DNA from: Cyathus striatus
Taxonomy: Eukaryota; Basidiomycota; Agaricomycetes; Agaricales; Nidulariaceae
Reading direction: 5' to 3'
DNA: 64,000 nucleotides
Assembly: GCA_025738555.1 (NCBI GenBank)
Contig: JAOVFP010000005.1
Location: 4,030,001-4,094,000, forward strand
Notes under the pieces: generated by a model
Seen by the model: only the letters and a program-made list of their open reading frames with translations
Database searches by the model: none
What the model was told of the DNA's origin: nothing
Shown here: one piece after another, positions 9,887-24,394 of the stretch
How positions within the stretch are numbered: position 1 is the stretch's first letter
Layout: the number at the start of each line of letters is the position of its first letter
Position numbers and translations under genes: made by a program

Positions 9887-12800
9887 ATGGCCTCACCCGT
9901 TCCAGAAGAATATCCAGATGCTCAGGTTGAGCAGGACGACCCAATGGTGGGCACTGGTCGAGAGGACCATGAAGACGGTGATGGAGACGAGGTTATGCCA
10001 AATGTTACAGATGACAGCTCCGAGGAAGGAGAAGACGATGAAGAGGAGGAGGCACGCATTAGAGAAGGTTTCATTGTGGACGAAGATGAAGAGGAGGACG
10101 AGGAGGAGGAAGAGGAGGAGCGCAGGAAACGTCGTAAAAGACGAAAGAAACATCATCGCCGTCGTGAGTATCTTCACAACAACTCCTGTTGTTTATCAAT
10201 ATTCATACTCCTGCGTCTTAGGAGAAGAGGAAGAAGGCCTTGAAGAAGACGACCTCGAGCTGCTGGAAGAAAACACTGGAGCTTCTTTCAAGCGTAATCG
10301 CCTTACTCGTCTTCGTCGGGGGAGGGACTCTGAATCTCCACCCACGGCATCGTCTTCACGAAGAAAAGGGGTTATTGAATCGTCTGACGACGACCTGGAT
10401 AATGATGATGGAGCAAGACGAGCACCAGATATTCAAAATATCTGGGACGATGACCGTGGGCATGATGACGAGGAAGACGGTGATATGGATATGGACGATT
10501 TTATAGAGTATTCAGAAGATGAGGAAGGTGGGGCTGGTATGGACGAAGAAGCTCGCGAGGAGCGAAGGAGAGAGAAAAAGCAGGAGATGGAGAGGTTAAA
10601 GAAGGCTAGAGGAGCGCGCCCTGAATGGGCAGGCATTGACGCGAAGTACGTTTCGCCCTCATAATATTGCATTAATCTTATATTCCTCATCACAGTGCCT
10701 GGGATGAACTCCACGATGTATTTGGAGATGGGCATGAATATGACTGGGCACTCGTAGACGATGAAGACGCTGAGTACGAGGAAGTTCAAATAAAGCCCGA
10801 AATGAAATATCAGGATGTCAGTGATATCCATTTATGTTTTTCACGTTTGCTCAAGTAGGTTTCTAGGTATTTGAGCCCACTGAAATACGGAGAAGGCTTC
10901 TTACTGAAGACGACGACATCATTCGAGCCATCGATGTTCCCGAACGAATGCAACTGGCAACATCCTCATTGTCGCCTACATCTACTAGAGCAAGTCACAC
11001 ACAGTTAACAGAAAATGATTTAGGTGGTGCTGCGATGTGGGTAACTCAGCGACTCTCTACCCGCAAGACCCGCGACTTCTTTACTCCTGATGGCCCCTAC
11101 CAGCATCTTAAGGGTGCTCTTGTCATGGCCGTTACCTTTGCTTTGCGCTACCTTTTTCTTGAAGAGTTTGAAGTTCCTTATATCTGGACTCATAAGCGCG
11201 ACTATATTTGCCATTTCGACGTTCACGACATCAGAACACGCGTTGAGCTTCTTACACTAAACGAACTATGGCGAATTTATACGTTGGGTCAAAGATACCG
11301 GTCACTTCTTGATCGTCGCCGCGCACTGTCGGCTCTCTATGATAGATTACAGGTCAAGGACGATTACTATGAAGAAGAGCTTCAGTCCCAGACGGAAAGC
11401 GTGGAAGTTGTCGCAGACACTACGGAGTGGTTGTCAATGAAATACAAAGACAAGAAACATGATCTTCCAGAATTTCGCTTCCATGATGATGAGGAACCTG
11501 ATCCGAATAACAAGAAAAGGAAGATGCCTAGTCGTATATCTGCTTATGAGGTTGCGAAAAAGAGCATTGTTTCTAAGCTGGCACAGGTAACTATGGTCTT
11601 CGCTATTTCGTATTTCGTATATTAACCTTTTGGACGAAAGGGATTTGGAATACAATCTCATCAGGTTGTTCTCAACTTCTTAGCATCTCACCATGTTCAC
11701 TTTGTCGAGGATCAAGAGCTCAACCCTATCGTATATGCGGAACAGTTTGTCAATCCTGACCCAGCAAAGACTCAATCGCCGGAGGATCTTCTGAAACGTG
11801 CTCGTATGATACTATCAACTGAACTTGGAAAAGACCCGCTGTTACGAAATAAAACAAGAGAGCGATTTAAGGAAGAAGCCCAAATTACTGTCGAGCCTAC
11901 TGAACGTGGTATGTCCAAGATTGACGAATTCCATCCATACTTCGTGAGTACTGCCTCATCGGTGTAAGAAACACTAATCGACGTGTTATAAATATAGAAC
12001 TTCAAGTACCTTCATCGTAAACCACTCAAGGACATGTTAGAAAGTGCACAATTTCTACATATTCTTATGGCTGAGGAAGAGCATCTTGTTACCATATCCA
12101 TATATCTCCCCGGTCATGTCAGAGCAGAATTCGAACGACAGTTGAACGAAGCTTTCGCATCTGACGGCTTTAGTGATGCAGCGAGAGCGTGGAATTCTGA
12201 GCGTGCCCTCGTTGTTCAAGAAGCATTGGACCAGCATCTGATTCCTTCAGCGATCAAATGGACTCGTGAGTATATTCGCGAGGAAGTTGAAGATGTCATT
12301 GCTGCCAGATGTGCGAGCCAATTGAGAGCTGTGCGTATCTCTATCAGTGCCTTGGCATGTTCCTTCTTAATTGCCTTCACAGAGAATCGATGTCGCACCA
12401 TATACTGTTCAGGGTACAGAAAGAGGTGTTACGCCCTCTGTTCTTGCTATTTCGTGGGGGAAAGGTGATCCTCACAAGGATGCTATTACTATGGTCTTCG
12501 TCGACGAAGCTGGACGGATGCGTGAGCATACGAAAATAGATAACTTGCACGACACCGAAATGTTGGATGAATTCATCGACTTCCTGAAGCGTCGGAAGCC
12601 TGACGTTATTGTAGTGGGGGGCTTTAGTATGGCCACATTAAAGCTCACCCAGAAGGTTAAGCATGTGTTGAAGGGATCTCCAGATACGTCCATGGGTGAG
12701 AGTGGATGGGGGAATGCAGGTTCCAACGAACAAGCGTTTGATATACCCGTCATATATGTCAACGACGATGTGGCGCGTATGTACCAACATAGTAAGCGTG

Positions 12801-15215
12801 CTGCAGATGAATTTGGTTTCCTATCTCCAACGGCAAAATATTGTGTGGGCCTTGCACGCTATACACAAAGCCCCCTTAATGAGTTCGCTGCTCTTGGTTC
12901 CGACATGACTGCAATATCGTTTGAAGAGGATGACCAACATCTAGTAAGTTTTAAATGCCAATCCAACAAAAATCGCAAATCTAACAAGTTGTGTAGGTTC
13001 CTAAGGAGAAATTGCTATCAGCGCTGGAGCGTGTGCTGGTTGACGTCACAAATAAAGTAGGCGTAGATATTAATCGAGCCGTTATGGACCCATATTACCA
13101 ACATCTTCTGCCATTTGTATGTGGACTTGGACCTAGAAAGGCACAAGTTTTGGTCAAAAAGATTGGTTCGCTGGTTAGTTTTTTTTTCCTGCGCTTCATC
13201 CAACCAGTTATTGATCCAATTCATTAGGGCGGTAATCTTATGAATCGCGACCAATTCATTAAGGGAGGCCTTTTAACCACCAAGATATTCCTCAATGCAT
13301 CGGGCTTCTTACGGATCCTACAAGATCAAATGGATCTTGATTCCAAGCGGAAAATTAGACATGACGATGACGATGCACCTGATCCATTGGATGATACTCG
13401 TATCCATCCAGAGGACTACGATCTTGCCCGGAAAATGGCCACCGACGCCTTGGAACTTGATGAAGAAGATATACACGACGAACATCCCTCATATGTTGTC
13501 ACCTTGTTGATAAGTGACAGCGAAAAGGAGAAGAAATTGTCTGAACTTAATCTGGATGAATTTGCCATCAGCTTATTTGAGGCCAACCGCGATCAGAAAC
13601 GACACACTCTCAACGTAATTCGTGATGAACTTCTCCGTCCATATGCTGAACAACGGCAACAGTTTGTTGTTCCTACTGAGTGGGAAATACTAACAATGTT
13701 GAGTGGAGAAACTACTCGCACTCTTCGTGTCGGCCTGGTAGTTCCCGTCCTGGTCCTTCGGATCACGCGCGCCTTCGTTAGCGTCCGACTCGATTCGGGA
13801 ATTGAAGGGGTAATTAATGCTCAATACTTGACTGATCAAGAGGGAGTGAAACCAGACGCAATAGTTACAAAAGGGCAAACTATTCGTGGGGTCATAATTG
13901 ATATTAAGTTTGATCTCCCAAATGACCAAGTATTTGTGGAACTTTCTTCTCGTGAAGAGGAACTGAAACCTGGCGACAGCATGTTTCGCCGTGTTCGTCA
14001 CGATGAGTGCTGGGACCATTCGCGATTCGAGAAAGACCAGGAGACATTACGTCGGAAAAAGATAGCGGAGACGGATCGTACGCGCCGTGTCATCAAACAT
14101 CCAAATTTCCATAATTTCAATGCATCTCAAGCGGAAGCCTACCTCGAGAAGCAACAGCGTGGAGACGTTGTGATACGGCCCTCTTCTAAAGGATCCGACC
14201 ATATTGCCATCACTTGGAAAGTGGATGACAAGCTTTATCAACACATAGGTTCGTACGTTGTATATGGGGTTGATATCATTATCTAATTTTGGTTCCAGAT
14301 GTTACAGAGCCCAATGCCGACCCAACTGGTCAAACAGTCGGGACGCAGCTAATAGTGGATAGTAATCACAACTACGCTGATCTGGATGAGCTGATTGTCA
14401 ATCACGTTCAAGCCATAGCACGAAGAGTGGAAGAATTGATGGCGCATGAAAAGTTCAAACATGGATCCGAAGATGAACTCCGTCAGTTCAAGTATGTAAA
14501 AATGGGTTTAAATACTAAAACTTTACTTTTGTAGACCTCTTCCTCAAGAATTTTGTTGCTGCTAATCCTGCCAAGAGCATGTATGGATTTACCTTAAATA
14601 GGAAGCGTCCTGGCCATTTTAATTTATGCTTCCTTGCGAACAAGAATGCTGCTGTTCAAACTTGGGCACGTATACTCTACTTCATCCACCCCACCCGATA
14701 CTTATTCCATGTAGCCCGTACGTGTGGCGCCAGAAGCCTACTACCTCTTCGATGCCGCAGCTGTAGGGGTACCAGAGCTCTGTGACGCATTCAAAGTCCG
14801 GTATGTTGATTATTTCGCTTAATCACTAATTTATCTGGTGCTGATATTTCGTAGGCATCTTCATGAAACACAGAACCTGGCTGCTGCTGCTGCGGGCGGG
14901 AAGACTCCCTTCGCTTCTCGCACGCCAGCAAGGCCGATGGGAGGTGCGACTCCTGGACATTCATCGGTTCGACATGTTGGACGGACGCCCAACCCCTATG
15001 GCGGGGCGCAAACTCCTCGTCCACCCCCGCCTGGCTGGGGTGCTCCGACCGCTCCTCCAACGACAACTTGGAGTGGCCCTCCGCTTGCCGGATTTGGCGG
15101 TGTAACACCTCGTCCACCTCCACCTTCTTCCGTACCCCCTGGAATGAATCCACAACGAGCAGCGATGTTACAACAAAGCTCTGGTTGGGGATCAGGACAG
15201 AATTCATGGTCATAA
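9887..15215 (+). CDS. SPT6: Transcription elongation factor and histone chaperone Spt6
   Basis: This nuclear protein travels with RNA polymerase II and reassembles nucleosomes. It starts MASPVPEEYPDAQ and has the typical acidic, lysine-rich N-terminus (DEDEEEDEEEEEEE). The order of recognisable parts is: the YqgF-like region with GTERGVTPSVLAISWGKGD near 12,400; the helix-hairpin-helix block PFVCGLGPRKAQVLVKKIG near 13,110; an S1-type segment around 13,700-13,950; the tandem SH2 region with HPNFHNFNASQAEAYL near 14,100; and YGFTLNRKRPGHFNLCFLA near 14,580. The tail is Gly/Pro-rich with TPxP-type repeats. Exon joins are consistent, including a GTCAGT donor near 14,490 and a GC-AG intron at 14666-14714. 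The gene is divergent from the deaminase, with 111 bases between starts. Confidence 0.95.
14666..14714 (+). other. GC-AG intron in SPT6
   Basis: Exon ...CAAACTTGG is followed by GCACGT and the intron ends ATGTAG. The join gives VQTW-PVRVAPEAYYLFD, which matches the conserved Spt6 SH2 sequence. No GT donor nearby keeps the frame. Confidence 0.75.
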
Positions 15216-15415
15216 CATAAAGTTCGTATTCTCGTTTTGCTGACTTATTTGGCCGCCCTTTAGCCGTGTAATGGTTTCTTGATCTGCATGTTCTTTGTAT
15301 ATTAATTTCTGAAATATAATCAGTACATAAATAGTATTGATACTGAAAATTGCAGCATCCGATCTTTGCGATATTGCCTTTCGAATGTCGAATGCCGTTA
15401 AATACAGTTGAACAG

Positions 15416-17575
15416 CTATGTGCTGTTCTTTCGTTCCAACAAACCCAGCTCCTCAGCCTTGATAAGAATGCCCTGTAAACCGTTAAAAATCAACCTTGTA
15501 GAAGTTGTAACAACTTACCAGTTGTTTCGATCCCCACCGCCCGTTCACAATTCCTCCCATTGCGAACCACAACTACGGTAAATTAGCATCATGTCAGTGG
15601 TCATCACTCGAGTGAAAAATCGTACAGCAGGATGTCCTGAAGGACGATAGCATCCCTTCAATTCCCCCTCCCCATCGATTCCCCACAATTCGCTGGTCGA
15701 GTTAATTGTTTCTTTCCCCAAAAGTTTCTGTAATTCCTCTCGAATTCCATAAAAGCCAGTTCTAAATACTTTCAACAAGATGCCATAAACAGAATAAAAG
15801 GGTATACACGTACCCGAAAACAACCACGTCAGTTTCTAGCTCAGAAGCATCGGAAAACACAAGAGAATGCTCTTCGAACCGGGATATCTCTCCTTTTTTG
15901 ACCTTGATTTTGCCGTCGCATATCAGCTCAGCGGTTCCATTATCAATCCCTTCATGATTTACCCTCCAATGAATGAACTGTTTGATAGATCAAACAAAAA
16001 AATAATCTACGTACAATAACCTAAACATGAAACAAGAGATTCGGTCAGTTAATTAATAGCTCGGAGGACCGTAACAACTCTAGCAACTAACCTCCCAGTT
16101 TCTCGAACACCAGGGGAAAGCTACCTGTTTCATCCTCACCCAAGTTGGCTTCCATCCCCATCCTTTTCAAGTCCCTGATCATATTCCGTTCCTTATTCCA
16201 GGCGAATTTGGCAGTTTCGCGGATGAAACTTTTTGCCAGAGGAAATGGAAGAGCAGCGTTTTTGAGATCCGATATCTCGACAGGAACACCTTGCCAAATA
16301 CGCGTCATGTTTGAACGTACTGTGCTCAAGAAACTGAAGACAGCCGGAGACCGCTGAATAACGGTGATCGAGGATGCCCCTTTATAATACAAATCAAGGC
16401 TGATATCCATCGCTGTATTACCAACGCCAACGACCGCAACTTTCTTCCCTGTAAATATTTCGCCACCATGGTACTCCACAGAATGTATAGCAGTTCCTTT
16501 GAAAACCTCACGGTTTGGTATGTCAGGAACTAATGGCCTACCGACGGTTCCTGCTGCCACAATGACATGACTAACGTTCAAATGCACCAAAGCCCCATTA
16601 CGATTGATGCTGACTGACCATTTTCTGGTTTTGGGTCATAGGTAGGCTGTGGAAGTACCGTAGACTTTGTCCAATATATAAGATCTTGAGTAATGGCATA
16701 TTGTTCCAGCCAGTTTGCCACTTTGTCCCGGGGAGGATAGACTGGCCAATTACTTGGGTAGGTCTGATACAGCACTAGCGCAGATGCGTATGAGTCTGTG
16801 AGCCACGGGAATCGTTTTGGAAAAGGTACTCGATGCTCACTAATGTCGTGCATTCTTGGTGTGTGTAACGTCAAACTGGGATACCGCTGTCTCCAGCTAT
16901 CGCCTATCCTATCGTTTTTTTCGACTATGAGTGCCGTAATATTCATTTGTTTAAGGCGAGCCGCTACATTTAGTCCGCACTGTCCACCTCCAACTGAACT
17001 GACTGTTATCACGGTTTCACGAAATGCGGTATGAAAGGCAACTCACCTATAAGCACGTAAGGATTATGTTCAACTGCCTCGCACCTTTCCGCCAATCTTT
17101 CCGGCCATCCTATTGAATGATCTAATCCATGTCGATCCCATTCCTCATGGTCCCTCTCTTCATGGCCCTTAATATTGTCCACCATCGTGAGGACAGCTAG
17201 GGCCTTCCATTCCCCAGTATTTTTCTCCTTCAAGAGTCGAAAGTATCCTTGACAAAATGTGATATCCGTCTCAAACCGAAATCCCGAAGCTACGCCTTCC
17301 TGGAATGGGGTGACGCGAGTGAACTCAGGCAATAAGCCGGGTTTTTCCTCGAGCTCGAAGCTGGAAAGGTGCGTTGTCTTGAGCGGACCATCCAAGAACT
17401 GTGCCACTCTTTCTCTGCCATGAGAAATACGGTTGTCCCAGGTGAAAGCCAAAAGGTCTCGTAACCAGCCATCTTCAAGGAAGCAAGCAGCTACTGCATC
17501 CTTATCTTTCGCCTTAAGAGCATCTCCAAACACAGCCAACCAGGTAGTGGCAATCTCATCGGGTGTACTTGCCAT
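15416..17575 (-). CDS. FAD-dependent monooxygenase with N-terminal SnoaL-like domain (frame break near 16,620)
   Basis: Flavin-containing monooxygenase of the fungal FMO/YUCCA-like type; the substrate is unknown. It starts MASTPDEIATTW with about 180 residues of a SnoaL/NTF2-like fold. A short intron then leads into VLIVGGGQCGLNVAARL, the FAD-binding motif. The second Rossmann motif is VAVVGVGNTAMDISLDLYY, and ELETDVVVFGTGF is the conserved C-terminal signature. The end reads GILIKAEELGLLERKNST. The open frame shifts by one base at an A-run (16621-16624): upstream codons read YDPKPEN, while downstream family-like sequence (KWSVSINRNGALVHL) is in another frame. A 44-base GT-AG intron could also join the frames but would remove that conserved stretch. 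Splicing at 15,960-16,085 is unresolved. Confidence 0.8.
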
Positions 17576-17816
17576 GGGATACAGTTTCACAGCATTTGCT
17601 TTGGTGTTACTTATATTGTTTTAATAACCGTTGATCAAGAAAATAAACAACAATAGCGCAGGTGACCTGATTCATAAAAGACAAGGGCATGATAGCAAGC
17701 TGGGAGAAGACCTGCTGAGAGGATTCCCATGTGGGGTGAGACAGTGATGGGACTTCTAAATATCAGACTTGATGGCAACAGCGCAAGGATTTGTTCAGAG
17801 TTCTCCCTACGTACTG

Positions 17817-20206
17817 CTAATATACAGCTTTGATATCATGCACAAACACTGTCCGCGTAGATTCCCCATGCCATCCGCGATTGCTACTGGCACTAACCAG
17901 GAACCTTGCGCCTGGATCTACGACTGAGACCAACTTAATATTAGTAATATTGTGACAGAGATAACCGTGTAATACCCACGCATTTGGGAAATATAGCCTC
18001 CGTGATGACCAGGAATGATCTTGAACTGAACGCCACTCTTACTTCGCCCCTCTGGCTCGTTTGCCTCTGCCACATTCCATAACCGCAAGTTGTCGACAGA
18101 GGCACTAAAATATCATTGCACTTCAGACATACACGGGAGGAAGAAATTTTAAGAGAAGTACCAAGCAATATGCTTTCCATCAGGGAATGCGACTACACAG
18201 GAAACCACACCTGAGCTTAACGGGTTTCGCAGTATTTTAAGAAGTCTCGGTGTACTCGTCAAGCCAGAGTAGCCAAGCTGCCTGACGTCCCAAACATCTA
18301 CGGTCCCGTTGCGCCGTCCAGCGTAAATCTGGCTGCCATCAGCTGACCAGCAGGCCTAATACAACGATTGTAAGCTGAAAGATGAGGCTTCACCAGATGC
18401 TGTCACATACAGAGTGACACCATGGTGGTGTTTTTTCATTCATCCATAATCTCCCAACGCCCTTCCGGGGGCTATGTACGCGTCTATCCCATAGAATTAC
18501 TTGACCGTCGATAGATGCAGTCATGAGTAAATCAGGGGAATAAGATGCGTATGACACGGGATCTAATAAGGGCGGCGCATTTTTGGGCACAGGCAAAGTA
18601 TTTTGCGTCGGTCGCGGTAAAACTGGTATATGATTCTGTTGCCCAGGCATCGCGAGCTTTGTCTCTGAATCGGGAAGGCCTAACTGTGACATTGGATTGG
18701 CAATTTTCTGTTCGTTTTCTTCGTCGGGATCATCATCGAAAAGAGGATCAAATGAAGCATCGGATTTTGCATCCATATCCTGAGGCAACTGAGAACCAGC
18801 AGCGGACTGGAGTTCATCTGTGGCCATATCTTTAGGTAGCACAGACTTCTGATCACTATCTAAGGGATCTAAAGTTAAGAGTGAAGGATCGCAAGACGGG
18901 TCATTATATGAAGGTTGGGAAACGACTGCTTCCCTTGGCTCCGTATAACCAGATGAAATAGGACGAACAGCAATTCCAGCTAGCTGAGCACCATGTGCGG
19001 TGAAATTGCGCACTACTTGGCCGTTATTCAAGTCCCATTGCTATAAGTGGATACCGATCAAACACCTATATCTTGAGGTCAGAGTCAAACGTACAAGAGC
19101 CTCTCCGTCCCATCCGGCACTAAAAAATCCTTTCTCATCGTAGTCCAGGCATAAAGAAGAAACAGGGCCTTTATGTTTGTTCATTACATGTACCAGCCGT
19201 CCTGGCTCATGCCGTAAAGTGAAAAGATTAATATGACCAGACTGGCATGGAGGTTATAGCAAGAGCGCACATGAAGTGAGATGGAAGACTTACGTCCGTT
19301 CCTGCTAACGACCATAATGCATCAGAGTGCATAGCCAAGCTATAGACTGGCACTGGACCTGGGTCTTCCTCGGATATTGTCGCAGCATTTACTTTGGTGG
19401 GGTCAGGAAGTAAAGGAGGGTTTTCCCACCAAAAACGTATCTGTGCTGATTTTATAAGGCCTTCGACCACACCTGCGTGATGTCTCTGAGGAGCAGTAAG
19501 AAAATTCTTTCCATTGACGGCAGTGAATATATCGTAGTCACGGATGTATCCATCATCGGAACCAGTGAGAAGGTGTGTCATACAAAATGAAGAAGCCAAT
19601 GCATGCGTGGGGACTGGGTGGGGGAGGGCGCATATGGCTTCTACGGTATAAGAACGCGGAACTCGTACTCCTGGTCCTAGAGTAAAAGCAAGTGCTTTCT
19701 TGCGAAGGTGTGCAGGCGACAAGGAACGTTTACGAGTTACAGGTGATGGGGAAGGAACTGAGCTGCGTCAGAAGTAGAAGAAGAGTATATCGAATTAAAT
19801 CTCATACTTCTAGTTTTCGAAGTTAAATGAGTGGGAGGGGAGCGCATGTCCACATCATTTGAGGGTGGTGGAGGATTATTCTCCTGTTGGTCAATGTTCA
19901 TGGGGACCGCATTTGAAATCGACAGTGGTTGTGTTTCTTCCTCCTCTTCCTCCTCTTCTTCGTCGGAGCCTTCGTCGGATTCCTCTGAGGCAGATTCCTT
20001 GCGAGAGAAACGTTGGAGATCCGAGCGACATGGTAAGGACGAGAAATATGGACAGACTAGAGCGCGAAAACACACACATCTTCCCCCTCCTCCGTGATAT
20101 CGTCTGGAGCAATGTCTGGGAGGTCATCGTCTGGTTCTGCGTCTGCGTCTTCCTCAATGTCGAACTCATCTTCGAGGGTATCGTCTTCCGAGTCACTGTG
20201 GGCCAT
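17817..20206 (-). CDS. SPT8: SAGA complex WD40 subunit Spt8
   Basis: Spt8 is a WD40 beta-propeller subunit of the SAGA co-activator that contacts TATA-binding protein. The start codon at 20206 opens MAHSDSEDDTLEDEFD and an acidic region. Another acidic run follows after an intron (SDEGSDEEEEEEEEETQP). The propeller contains LTGSDDGYIRDYDIF near 19,560, PVYSLAMHSDALWSLAGTD near 19,330, LDYDEKGFF near 19,140, and SYASYSPDLLMTASIDGQ then VILWDRR near 18,500. The C-terminus reads ARFLVSASSNRGWHGES and ends DIKAVY. A long low-complexity insert (18,600-18,950) sits between blades, as in other fungal Spt8 proteins. I saw no frame break. Confidence 0.9.
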
Positions 20207-20386
20207 TTTTGAAGAGTTGTGGTAGTAGGAAGAGGTAGGTACTATAATTACTGCTTTCGGTAATAACCAAGTATGGAAATATAGATCTGGCCATAGTCAT
20301 CCATCTTTTGTTCCACGTTCATACTGGCCGGTCCTTCCAATAAATTACCATCTCATTTTTAATTGTCTATCAACTACAGCTTCAAT

Positions 20387-22621
<2,235 letters not shown>

Positions 22622-22830
22622 TATCGATACACTTGCGAGGGTGCTATTTTTTTCTGGAATATGGACAGGAGGCGTGATATTCATTGTTGTACGGTTACGA
22701 GAAGGTATTATTGGCAGATGGAAACACAGTTGTCCTGCCGTGTATGTATTTTACAAACGATTTACGCTACTAGATACCTATTCCCCGAGGGGTAAGCTAC
22801 GGACGGAACTGGGAAATTTACAAAATATGA

Positions 22831-23718
22831 TCAGCTCTGTTCTTTTCTCCAACGCTTCTTTTGGACTGATGCCGCTGATTTGTTGCCAAATATAAAGGCG
22901 GACGTGCGTTTATCCGCGCCAGTCTTTTTTGATTTAAGAGACTCGTTTCCAAAGACGATCTGGTGGAGGATTAGATACGTACAATAAGTGGAGAGCGGAA
23001 TGTGGCAACATACGACCCAAAGACCCCAAAGGGCAATGATAGATGAACCTGTGAAAACGACCGAGGCCAATGGGCCCACGGACTTTGTATTCCAGGCCAG
23101 AAAGGCTGATATGACGGAAGCTAGAGTCAGAGGGCCGAGAAGCGGATGATATGGAGCAGGAGTGTCTGAGTGAGGGACGGGAGGGGCGGATGTTGGTATC
23201 TGGAGAAGAATAATGAGAAAGTGAAAAGAAGATGGTCAAAAAAATGAATGGAAGGGGATAAAAATCGAGACCGCAGTGTGAGTGGTGTGACTTACGTTAA
23301 GGACGAGCGCGAGCGCGAGCGCTGAGAGAAATATGCCAAAATGGAGAGCGAGAAAGGACTCGAGTGGTGTCAGCACAGTTCGATGATCGGTGTCGGAGCC
23401 AGCCTCAGAAATGAAAAGGAGAAGACGGGGAAAGAGAACGAGACAGGATGCTAGGACGACAAGGCTGTGCGACGAGAAAAGAGGGAGGTAGTGGTGGTAG
23501 TGGTAATGGTAATGGTGGTGGTGAGGTAGTGGTAATGGGCAGTGGGGAGATCGGGGACAGAAAGATGAGTGACAACTGGGGATTCCTGTCTCGTAGGGGA
23601 CTTACAGAGATGCAGCGGTCCAGGACCAGTAGGAAAGCATAGGGTCTGGCTGGGCGGGGGTCTCGGGCGGGTTGAGTTGAGGGGTGGGGTTGAGTTGGGT
23701 GAGCTCGATGTCAGACAT
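22831..23718 (-). CDS. Small multi-pass membrane protein, uncharacterised
   Basis: I do not recognise a named function. Four exons can be joined. Exon 1 (23718-23606) encodes MSDIELTQLNPTPQLNPPE and then SYWSWTAASL. Intron 23605-23465 leads to LLVVLASCLVLFPRLLLF and LESFLALHFGIFLSALALA, two hydrophobic segments. The third exon has ASVISAFLAWNTKSVGPLA and VVFTGSSIIALWGLWV, two more. The last exon is basic (KSKKTGADKRTSAFIFGN ... KKRWRKEQS). The result is about 185 residues with four likely transmembrane helices and a lysine-rich tail, probably cytosolic. It resembles conserved basidiomycete hypothetical proteins from memory only. Intron 1 carries a trinucleotide repeat. Confidence 0.7.
23487..23538. 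repeat. GGT/GGTAGT/GGTAAT microsatellite
   Basis: Imperfect trinucleotide-based repeat (ggtagtggtggtagtggtaa and on). It lies inside intron 1 of the small membrane-protein gene. On the coding strand it is a C/A/T tract that may serve as the polypyrimidine stretch before the acceptor. Confidence 0.7.
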
Positions 23719-24394
23719 GGTGAGGACAATAGCAGTTCAAGGACCAGGACACGTTATTTACACTGGACGATGACATCATGGATCTGAGATCGAGGGTTGT
23801 GTGTCGTTGTGTGGCTGTCGTCTTTGCCATCGCCGGTAAGCTGTACATATTATTATCATCCCTCCTCACTACACTCAGCCCACCAGCCACCACCAGCCAC
23901 CAGCCACCACCCTGCACCCAGCAACCGCACTTCTCTCTCAGTCTGTCGTCTGGCCCTTCTCCAATCCACCGAGTACTTGCAGTTGCTGCACTCTTGCTCG
24001 TCTGCCCGAATAGCACTCAGGTTGCTCCGGCAACGGCGCTAGTCCATGTTCATTCTTTCTGCTCTTGGGTCTTCTCCCACCCCTTGTCCTAGTCTCGTTC
24101 CTAGGCGTCTCTCCTTACTAGCCGACCCTCTCTCCTTCCAATTTTCGTCCTGATCTGCCTCCATTTCTCTCTCTAAATCAATTCTTGATTCTGACGTGAC
24201 TGACATATCTTTCCTCCCAAATACACTCACCACCAACCTTAATCTTTCCGACCCACCATTCACCAAATCTACAAACCGTGCCATCCTTGCTTCTTTTCTG
24301 CTCCGTCGCTCCCTAAAGTCCCGTCTGCAACTCTCCTCCCCCGCTATGCCCTATTCCTTCTCTTTCGGCTCCCCCTTCTTTTCCGCCCTACACT
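23719..24394. other. Divergent intergenic region, pyrimidine-rich
   Basis: This 676-base stretch lies between the membrane-protein gene (minus) and a methyltransferase gene (plus). It is C/T-rich on the plus strand from about 23,850 onward and includes a short CCACCAGCCA-type repeat at 23881-23912. No gene is supported. Confidence 0.6.

Noticed and set aside
23310..23340. GCGAGC direct repeats as a possible protein-binding array
   Set aside because: They are coding (alternating Ala and Leu codons) in a transmembrane helix of the small membrane protein.
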